A DNA stretch of 64,000 nucleotides from the NCBI GenBank assembly GCA_013036095.1, contig JAAXCW010000005.1, positions 62,001 to 126,000 on the forward strand. Direction: 5' to 3'. A model generated the notes under the pieces. That model did not search any database. It was not told the origin of the DNA and saw only the letters and a program-made list of their open reading frames with translations. Positions 52,068 to 58,717 of this stretch are shown piece by piece; the first letter of the stretch is position 1; each line of letters starts with the position of its first letter. Source of the DNA: Vulcanimicrobiota bacterium. Lineage in GTDB: Bacteria; Vulcanimicrobiota; Vulcanimicrobiia; Vulcanimicrobiales; Vulcanimicrobiaceae. The translations under genes were made by a program, and so were the position numbers.

Positions 52068-52864
52068 CGAACGGATTGAACTTCCCGCGCCGAAGTTTGA
52101 GCTCGCAATTCCTGGCTAGACATCTCCGGCACCCGATCGTAGTACTTGATGATGTGCATGCGGTAGAATATCGCGGCCGTATCGACCATGATGCGGTAGA
52201 TGTCGCGAGGCTTGATGCGGCCGAAGGCGCCCCGCTGAAACTCTAGTGTCACCGGCGCGTCGACGATTTTGTACCCCAGACGGTGCGCGTTTGCCAAGAC
52301 TTCGATGTCAAACGCAAACCGCTTCACCAATACGCGCGGGAAGACTCGCGCCAGAACCATGTGCTTGAATACTTTAAGGCCGGTTTGCGTATCTTTCACG
52401 GGAAGCCCGAAGAGCAAACGGATGAGCGAGTAGTACCCCCAGCTGCCGGCGCGGCGGTGCCAAGGATAATTCACCTTTGATAACGGGTGCCGTTTGCTGC
52501 CTATCACGACGTCGGCGTTTTGCGCATCCATGATGCCGAACAAAACGGGAAGCTGCGACGGGTGCAAGTCCATGTCGGCGTCGAGGAAGACGACGTAATC
52601 ACCCTTGGCGAAGGTCGCGCCGCAAATCAGCGCGTTTCCTTTCCCGCGATTTTCGTCGTAGTGGACCACGCGCACGCGCTCCGGGTGCATCGACAGCAGC
52701 TTCGCAGCCTCCAAATAGGTCTTATCCGGGCTGCCGTCGTCGACGACGATGACTTCAAAGTCATACTCGAAGCCGGAGAGCGTCTCGACGACCTCTATCA
52801 AATTCTTCACGATGTGCCGCGCTTCGTTGTACGCGGGCATAATGACACTGATTTTACCGGTCAT
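52064..52864 (-). CDS. Dolichol/polyprenyl-phosphate-type family 2 glycosyltransferase
   Basis: 266 residues from MTGKISVIMPAYNEARHI; a GTG two codons earlier is an alternative. Features: VIVVDDGSPDKT, YDENRGKGNALICGATFA, VFLDADMDLHPSQL (DxD), and FGLPVKDTQTGLKVFKH...FAFDIEVLANAHRLGYKIVDAPV, all typical of DPM1/ALG5-type transferases that charge polyprenyl-phosphate. It is the first gene of the eight-gene minus operon ending at 43.0 kb. Polyprenyl-phosphate sugars of this type are the usual donors for GT-C enzymes, which makes it a plausible feeder for protein E. Confidence 0.93.
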   Translation of the reverse strand: MTGKISVIMPAYNEARHIVKNLIEVVETLSGFEYDFEVIVVDDGSPDKTYLEAAKLLSMHPERVRVVHYDENRGKGNALICGATFAKGDYVVFLDADMDLHPSQLPVLFGIMDAQNADVVIGSKRHPLSKVNYPWHRRAGSWGYYSLIRLLFGLPVKDTQTGLKVFKHMVLARVFPRVLVKRFAFDIEVLANAHRLGYKIVDAPVTLEFQRGAFGRIKPRDIYRIMVDTAAIFYRMHIIKYYDRVPEMSSQELRAQTSAREVQSVR

Positions 52865-52914
52865 CGGCACCTTTTCCGAAGGAGTCGTTTTGGGAGCGTG
52901 ACAACAGCGCTGCG

Positions 52915-53904
52915 ATGAGAATCTTCCTCACTGGAGCGACGGGTTTTCTCGGGTCGAGAGTCGCGTACTTGCTCGCGGAGGCCGGGCATACCTTGGCGGC
53001 ACTGGTGCGGCCGTCCGGGAATCGGGAAGCCATCACGCCATATATTTCCCAGTTTATAGTGGGCGATGTGACCGATCCCATCGTCCTCTCCAAGGCCGTG
53101 GAAGGTCACGAAGCTATCGTTCACATGGCTGCCGATCTCAGTCACTGGAAGCGCCACCGGGACCGCATATATCGTACCAACGTCATCGGGACCCGGGTCG
53201 TGGCGGAAGCCGCGAAGACGGCAGGCGTCGCAATTTTAATCCACGTTTCATCTGTAGCGGCGGTCGGTTACGCGGCAACGGACACCCCCGTTACGGAGAC
53301 AACACCCAACAACTTTGTTCCGCTGCATCTCGTCTATCACGAAAGCAAGAGGCTCGCCGAGGCAGAGGCTGCCGAAGCGATGGACGACGGCGTACGCGTG
53401 ATCATCGTCAATCCGGGAACGCTCTACGGCCCGCGTGACCTGTCCCATCCATTCGGGCACACCATGCTCGAAATTGCCGGCGGTAAAATCCCCGGTCACC
53501 CGACCGGCGGACTTTCGGTTACCGACGTCGACGATGCGGCGTCCGGCATTCTGTTAGCCTTGGCGAAAGGCGAGAACGGGCAGCGCTACTTGATGACAGG
53601 ACATAATCTCCCGTACGAACAGATTTTTCGCAGGCAAGCGGAGATGATCGGCGTGCCTTACACCGGGCACGCCTTTCCGCCGGGACTGATGCAGCTTGCG
53701 GCCCGCGCATTTGAAATACGCTCCCGCTTTACCGGTCAGGAGCCGCGCTTAACCTTGGACAACGCAAAGATCGCGCCGCTGCGCATGTGGTACGACAGCG
53801 GGAAAGCGATCCGCTCGCTCGGCTATCGCTTCCGTCCTTTAGACGAAACGTTCGAAAGAATGATCCGTCACTACCGCGATGCGGGGCTGCTGCCCGTCGG
53901 TTGA
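52915..53904 (+). CDS. NAD-dependent epimerase, HpnA-like SDR
   Basis: 329 residues: MRIFLTGATGFLGSRVAYLLAEAGH (Rossmann), VHMAADLSHWKRHRD, HVSSVAAVGYA (catalytic Ser), YHESKRLAEAEA (Tyr-x3-Lys), VNPGTLYGPRD. The overall pattern matches hopanoid-associated sugar epimerases (HpnA) and dihydroflavonol reductase-like SDRs. No squalene-hopene or other hopanoid gene is visible, so HpnA function is unproven. It diverges from the GT2 operon (50 bp) and its last 34 bases overlap the convergent flippase. Confidence 0.85.
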   Translation: MRIFLTGATGFLGSRVAYLLAEAGHTLAALVRPSGNREAITPYISQFIVGDVTDPIVLSKAVEGHEAIVHMAADLSHWKRHRDRIYRTNVIGTRVVAEAAKTAGVAILIHVSSVAAVGYAATDTPVTETTPNNFVPLHLVYHESKRLAEAEAAEAMDDGVRVIIVNPGTLYGPRDLSHPFGHTMLEIAGGKIPGHPTGGLSVTDVDDAASGILLALAKGENGQRYLMTGHNLPYEQIFRRQAEMIGVPYTGHAFPPGLMQLAARAFEIRSRFTGQEPRLTLDNAKIAPLRMWYDSGKAIRSLGYRFRPLDETFERMIRHYRDAGLLPVG

Positions 53905-55229
53905 ACGGGCGCGCCCATAATATGCGACGGCAGATGCAGCGGAATTCGTAAGCAGCACACCAGTAGTGCGGCTGCGTTCACCGCGCCCACGACCGCAATG
54001 ACGGTCCACAGGGTCGTGTGAAAGAGATAAATGCCGCCGGCCTCAGCAACGACAGCCGCGATCAGCGGTAGGACGAAATCGAATTTGTGCAGCCCGATCT
54101 TGTACATCACGATGACATTCGTTAGCCCGAGCAGACTCATCGCCACTCCGTAAGCAAAGATATATTTCGCGGCGGCGATATATGCGGCGCCATAGGTGAT
54201 GCGCACGACCAAGCCGGGCAGCAAAAAGAAAAACGCCAAGCCGGCGACGCCGAACAACAGGGCGACGCCGATTCCTTGACGCAGCACGGACGCGGCCGAC
54301 TCCCCTTTGGCCGCCTGCGCCGTCGCTTTGGGCAAAACCAGCGTCGGCACAAACCCACCGACGAATAACAACATCTTGCCGCAGACCGTTACCGCAACGT
54401 AAATGCCCGCCGTGGATGCGCCGAAGAAATGCTTGACCAAGGGGAGATCGATGGACGTCAAGAGCGTCACGGCGATCGTTCCGGCTACGATGCCGCCCGT
54501 CGTTTGCATCAGCCGCCTAAGGTCGATCATGAGTCGAGCGGGTTCCGGCGAGAAGTGCCGGCGGACCGCGAACATCGTATAAGCGAAGCTGACGGCACTC
54601 GCGAGAACGTAGCCGAGAAATGCGCCGGAGACGCCCCAGCCCGCAATGACGAAGCCGACCGCCAGCCCGATCTTCAGTACGGCCTCGATCGAGGTAGAGA
54701 CGGCCAGCCGCGTAAAGTCCTGAGCTCCTTGCAACACGCCCCGGATCGCCGGCAACGCGAACGCAATCGCCATCGTCAGCGCAGCCATGGCTACCACTCG
54801 CGAGTCGCTAAAATGCAGATAATGAGCGATGGGGCGCTGGAAGGCGACACCCAGGACGACGCCGGCGCACCCCAAGCTCGCGCCGAAGATGAGAATCCGG
54901 TTCGAGAGGACGCGAATCTTCGCTCGATCGCCAACCGCGTGAAACTCGGCAACGAACCTTACGACAACGAGCGTAATGAAAGCCACCGGGGTTCCGAAGA
55001 TGGTGAGCGCCGAGAGCAGCGTTCCGAAGACGCCATAATTGACAACACCTAGCTCGCGGCTGAGCGCAAAATGAATGACGAAGTTGAGGACATTTGCGAA
55101 CATCGTCGCGCCGAAGACGATCGCGCCGTCGCGCACGAAATCGCTGCGCAGACGCCTGCGCAGACGCACCTTGCGTTGAATGACGCGCCACGCGTAACGA
55201 ACGTTGCGGGACTCGATGCGCTCAAGCAA
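53871..55229 (-). CDS. Wzx-type polysaccharide flippase (MOP superfamily)
   Basis: 452-residue, ~12-14-helix membrane protein. Opening DFVRDGAIVFGATMFANVLNFVIHFALSRELGVVNYGVFGTL is the standard start of oligosaccharide flippases, and later helices (VAFITLVVVRFVAEFHAV; ASTAGIYVAVTVCGKMLLFVGGFV) fit. It moves undecaprenyl-linked repeat units across the inner membrane. It starts 8 bp inside the end of murJ, so flippase and MurJ homolog are cotranslated. Basic N-terminal ~28 residues (RKVRLRRRLRSD) extend beyond the usual start; a Met at residue 1 is the only good candidate. Confidence 0.9.
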   Translation of the reverse strand: MLERIESRNVRYAWRVIQRKVRLRRRLRSDFVRDGAIVFGATMFANVLNFVIHFALSRELGVVNYGVFGTLLSALTIFGTPVAFITLVVVRFVAEFHAVGDRAKIRVLSNRILIFGASLGCAGVVLGVAFQRPIAHYLHFSDSRVVAMAALTMAIAFALPAIRGVLQGAQDFTRLAVSTSIEAVLKIGLAVGFVIAGWGVSGAFLGYVLASAVSFAYTMFAVRRHFSPEPARLMIDLRRLMQTTGGIVAGTIAVTLLTSIDLPLVKHFFGASTAGIYVAVTVCGKMLLFVGGFVPTLVLPKATAQAAKGESAASVLRQGIGVALLFGVAGLAFFFLLPGLVVRITYGAAYIAAAKYIFAYGVAMSLLGLTNVIVMYKIGLHKFDFVLPLIAAVVAEAGGIYLFHTTLWTVIAVVGAVNAAALLVCCLRIPLHLPSHIMGAPVQPTGSSPASR

Positions 55230-56841
55230 TGGGCGCCTCGCGATTTTCGGGCGCGCTCGGGATATTCTTCGCGAATTTTTCGAGTATCAGCCGTACGACC
55301 AGCGGTAGTTCCTCCACTTCCAAGATGCGCGCGACCGCAAGAAAGACGAGCGCTCCGATGGCGATTTGGCCGAAGAGAAACCAAGCGCGTGAAACAAACG
55401 TGTGCGCGGGCTGAACGCCGAGCGCCTGAATCCAATGCAGCGCTCCAACCATGACCGCGGATGCCGCGCCGATTTTCAGGACGGAAATGACGAGCGCCAT
55501 CCAATCGACGCCGCGCACGATCCGTACGACGATCGTGAGCAGCAGCGCCGCCTGGAAGATCTGACTGAGCGAGTTTGCGAGCAGCAGTCCGCGCGCTCCG
55601 AGCGTGGGCAGCCACGCCAGCGAGAGGACCACGTTGATGGCGACCGCGATCACCGAAACGACCACGGCCCAGTTCGTCTCATTGCATGCAAAACAGACGC
55701 GTGTCAGCACGACGTTTGCCGCCAGCGCCAGCAGCCCGACCGCTGCGAACGGAAGCAAGCCGGCGCAGAGATCGGTCGCCGTCGGGCCGAAGTTGCCCCG
55801 CTCGAAAAGCGTTTGCACGATCGGGCGGGCCAGGACGATCAGTGCGCAGACGGCCGGAATAATAATAAAGTTCACCAGCCGCAGCCCGACGACGACGCTT
55901 TGCCCGACGCCCGCGCGATTGGACTTAGCGAATTCCGCGGCGAGGAGCGGAAAAATGACCGTCGCGATCGCGGCCGCGAAAATCTGCTGCGGAAAATTCA
56001 CCAGCTTCGTGGCGTAGTTCATGCCTGCGATATAACCCGGCGTAAGCGTCGACGCGAAATAGCGATCGAAGAACAGCGCCGTCTGTCCCGCCGCCGATCC
56101 GACGACGATCGGTCCCAGAACGGCTCCGATGCGATGCAGTCCCGGATGATGGATATCCAGCGTGAAGCGGTAGCGCCCGCTCAAGAGTATGGCCGGAAGC
56201 TGCACGAGCATCTGCGCGATCAAACCGAGCGACGTGCCGAGTACCAAAGCGAAGATGCCTAGCCGGTGATTGAGCATCAACACCGTGCCGATGGTGATGA
56301 TATTGATAGCGATACCCGTCAGCGCCGCTGACCGGAAACGGTGATATGAATTCAAAATAGCGGTGAAGACGCCTGAAAGACTGACGGCGATGATGCTCGG
56401 CATCAGCCAGCGCGTCATGTGGATCGCCACGCCCATCTGGGGAGGGGGAAAGCCGTGCGCGATGACCGGAACGAACCACGGCGCTAAAAAATATCCGAGC
56501 ACCGCGCAGACGGCTAATACAAGGAAGAGGCCGTTGATGACCGTGTTGGCAAGGCGCCAGCCCTCGTCGTCGTTCCCGTGCGTTATGTATTCGGAAAATG
56601 TCGGAACCAGCGCGCTGACGAGCGCGCCGTTGAAGACGCCGAAGAGTATCGTGGGCACGACGGCGGCTGCCAGGAACGTATCCATCTGCCACTGCGTGCC
56701 GTAATACTTGGCGCTGACGACCTCCCGCCCGAAGCCCAGCAGCGTCGAACCCAGCGTCGCCCCCATGATAAAAAGCGTCGAGCCTGCCAGCGCGACGCGA
56801 TTCGGAGTAGCCGGAGAAACGACATGAAGGCGAGGCTTAAT
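55222..56841 (-). CDS. murJ: MurJ-family lipid II flippase, apparent ATT start
   Basis: MOP-superfamily flippase for lipid II or a lipid-linked glycan. The ATG at 56766 (MGATLGSTLLGFGREV) falls in the middle of transmembrane helix 1. Reading upstream in frame gives H-V-V-S-P-A-T-P-N-R-V-A-L-A-G-S-T-L-F-I before it, the normal MurJ lead. No ATG/GTG/TTG precedes it after an in-frame stop; the best candidate is an ATT at 56841-56839, overlapping the upstream TAA by one base with AAGGA 8 bases before it. From there the protein has 539 residues. ATG 56766 (514 residues) is the conservative choice. Fourteen helices and charged pockets match MurJ. Confidence 0.85.
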   Translation of the reverse strand: MKPRLHVVSPATPNRVALAGSTLFIMGATLGSTLLGFGREVVSAKYYGTQWQMDTFLAAAVVPTILFGVFNGALVSALVPTFSEYITHGNDDEGWRLANTVINGLFLVLAVCAVLGYFLAPWFVPVIAHGFPPPQMGVAIHMTRWLMPSIIAVSLSGVFTAILNSYHRFRSAALTGIAINIITIGTVLMLNHRLGIFALVLGTSLGLIAQMLVQLPAILLSGRYRFTLDIHHPGLHRIGAVLGPIVVGSAAGQTALFFDRYFASTLTPGYIAGMNYATKLVNFPQQIFAAAIATVIFPLLAAEFAKSNRAGVGQSVVVGLRLVNFIIIPAVCALIVLARPIVQTLFERGNFGPTATDLCAGLLPFAAVGLLALAANVVLTRVCFACNETNWAVVVSVIAVAINVVLSLAWLPTLGARGLLLANSLSQIFQAALLLTIVVRIVRGVDWMALVISVLKIGAASAVMVGALHWIQALGVQPAHTFVSRAWFLFGQIAIGALVFLAVARILEVEELPLVVRLILEKFAKNIPSAPENREAPIA

Positions 56842-57541
56842 GCGCTCCGTCCTTTCGGATGACCGCGGGAACGGTCTTCAACAAAATCACCAGATCGCTC
56901 CAAGGCGACCACGTGTTGATATAACGATTATCGAGCTGCATCCATTCTTCGAACGAGACGCCGGACCGCCCGTTGATCTGCCAGAGGCAGGTTATTCCCT
57001 GGGGAACGCTCAGCCGGCGCTCTGCCGCGGCCGAATAATGTTCGACCTCCGAAGGCAACGGAGGACGCGGCCCGACCAGAGACATCTGCCCCATGACGAC
57101 GTTAAAGAGATTCGGCAGTTCGTCGATGCTGGTCCGCCGCAGAAACGCGCCGATCGAATGCAGGCGCGGATCGTTGCGGATCTTAAAGACAGGCCCTTCC
57201 ACTTCGTTCAAGTGCAGGATTTCGTCACGCATCGCGTGGGCACCGCGCACCATCGTGCGCAACTTGAACATGCGAAAGCATTTGCCGTTTTTACCGACGC
57301 GCTGCTGCGCATAGAACGGCGAGCCGCGATCGACCAAGATGATCGCCATGACTGCCACTGCGATGATTGGCAAAGAGAAAATCAGGAACAACAACCCGAG
57401 CACGACATCGGTAGTGCGTTTGGCAACCCACCACCATTGCGGAACGAAACGAGAACCGCGCCCCTCGACAAGCTCGGGGTCCTTCGACAAGCTCAGGATG
57501 ACATTGCCAGAAGTGGCGACTTCGTCGCGTATCACTTGCAC
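56837..57541 (-). CDS. Initiating phosphoglycosyl transferase (bacterial sugar transferase)
   Basis: Transfers sugar-1-phosphate from an NDP-sugar to undecaprenyl phosphate, starting the lipid-linked glycan. 234 residues, GTG start overlapping the deoB stop. One re-entrant membrane segment (VVLGLLFLIFSLPIIAVAVMAIILVD), then the monotopic-PGT core: GSPFYAQQRVGKNGKCFRMFKLRTM, FLRRTSIDELPNLFNVVMGQMSLVGPRPPLP with the catalytic Asp-Glu, and PGITCLWQINGRSG. It lacks the four-helix lead of WbaP-type enzymes, like PglC. Residues about 13-27 (VILSLSKDPELVEGR) come from a dispersed repeat inserted in frame, so the native start may have been different. Confidence 0.9.
   Translation of the reverse strand: MQVIRDEVATSGNVILSLSKDPELVEGRGSRFVPQWWWVAKRTTDVVLGLLFLIFSLPIIAVAVMAIILVDRGSPFYAQQRVGKNGKCFRMFKLRTMVRGAHAMRDEILHLNEVEGPVFKIRNDPRLHSIGAFLRRTSIDELPNLFNVVMGQMSLVGPRPPLPSEVEHYSAAAERRLSVPQGITCLWQINGRSGVSFEEWMQLDNRYINTWSPWSDLVILLKTVPAVIRKDGAH
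57461..57503 (-). repeat. Two tandem REP-like palindromic repeats inside a coding sequence
   Basis: Two copies of the CTTGTCGA core occur back to back: CCCC-TCGACAAGCTC-GGGG arms (57461-57479) and TCCT-TCGACAAGCTC-AGGA (57480-57503). They are the same family as the copy at 11811-11833, in opposite orientation. They encode about 14 residues (SLSKDPELVEG) near the N-terminus of the phosphoglycosyl transferase and keep its frame open. Confidence 0.75.
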
Positions 57542-58662
57542 GGGGCCTGCTCCAACGAAGCAGCTACCGTCTTGCCCACCAGATCCAAGCCGTCGACAAC
57601 ACCCATATTCGCTCCGGCCTCTGGTCCCATATGTACAAACGGCACGTACTCGCGGGTATGATCGCTGCCCGGCGCGGTCGGATCGCAGCCGTGGTCAGCC
57701 GTGAATATCACTTCGTCACCAGGTCTCAAATACGACTCCAAGCGCGGGAGCAGAGCGTCGAGCGCTTCCAGTGCTTCACCATACCCGCGGATGTTGCGCC
57801 GATGTCCGTACTTCGAATCAAAGTCATTAAGGTTGACGAAGATAAATCCTTGGTCAACCTTCTCCAAGAGCTCAAAGGCCTTCTCCATGGCATCGCGGTT
57901 GTCGGTCACTCGCACCGATGAGGCAACGCCGTGGCCGCAGTAGATGTCGCATATCTTACCCACTGCATGAACCCTGATGCCGTTGGAGGCCAACCGGTCG
58001 AGGATGCTCGGCGGCGGCTCCATCGCATAATCGCGGCGGTTGGGGGTCCGAACGAATGCTCCGGGGGACCCTGTGAAAGGCCTGGCAATTACGCGATTTA
58101 CCGCGTGGGGAGGAACCAGCATCTCGCGCGCCCGCTCGCACCATTCATAGAGTATCGGCAGGGGGACGACGTCCTCGTGGGCGGCGACCTGAAAGACCGA
58201 ATCGGCCGAAGTGTATAAGATCGGCTGCCCGGTGCGCATGTGCTCCGGACCCAACTCCTCAATGATCTCGGTGCCGGAGGCGGTTTTGTTGCCCAAAGGC
58301 GGCTTACCAACAATAGCCGTGAATTCGGCCACAACCTCACTCGGAAAGCCATCGGGATAGGTGGGGAAAGGGATCTCGGTCACGATACCGGCCATTTCCC
58401 AATGGCCGGTGATGGTGTCTTTGCCCCTGCTTTTCTCGCGCAGTCGCGCGACCCGCGCGCGCGGTTCCCCCACCGCCGGCACGCCCCGAATCGTCGTTAA
58501 GCAGCCAAGTCCCCACCGGGTGAAATTTGGGAGGTTGAGACCGCCGAGGCGTTCGGCCACGTTACCTATGGTATTAGCGCCGGGCGCGTCTCCATAAGTG
58601 GAGGCATCGTCCAGCGCGCCAACTCCACCCGAATCGATGACGAATGCGGCAAAACGCGACAT
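57532..58662 (-). CDS. deoB: Phosphopentomutase
   Basis: Interconverts ribose/deoxyribose 1- and 5-phosphates, a two-metal alkaline-phosphatase-fold enzyme of nucleoside salvage. 376 residues from MSRFAAFVIDSGGVGALDDA; 61 upstream in-frame residues are Arg-rich and discarded. Core matches: GANTIGNVAERLGGLNLPNFTRWGLG, GKDTITGHWEMAG (phosphorylated Thr), FVNLNDFDSKYGHRRN, VIFTADHGCDPTAPGSDHTREYVPFV (metal ligands). It overlaps the phosphoglycosyl transferase start by about 10 bp, an unusual pairing of salvage and glycan genes. The call is firm. Confidence 0.95.
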   Translation of the reverse strand: MSRFAAFVIDSGGVGALDDASTYGDAPGANTIGNVAERLGGLNLPNFTRWGLGCLTTIRGVPAVGEPRARVARLREKSRGKDTITGHWEMAGIVTEIPFPTYPDGFPSEVVAEFTAIVGKPPLGNKTASGTEIIEELGPEHMRTGQPILYTSADSVFQVAAHEDVVPLPILYEWCERAREMLVPPHAVNRVIARPFTGSPGAFVRTPNRRDYAMEPPPSILDRLASNGIRVHAVGKICDIYCGHGVASSVRVTDNRDAMEKAFELLEKVDQGFIFVNLNDFDSKYGHRRNIRGYGEALEALDALLPRLESYLRPGDEVIFTADHGCDPTAPGSDHTREYVPFVHMGPEAGANMGVVDGLDLVGKTVAASLEQAPCK

Positions 58663-58717
58663 GAAGAACCTCGCCCTTCGAAAAGGCCGGGGAAGTGGCC
58701 TCCAGGAAAACGCGACA

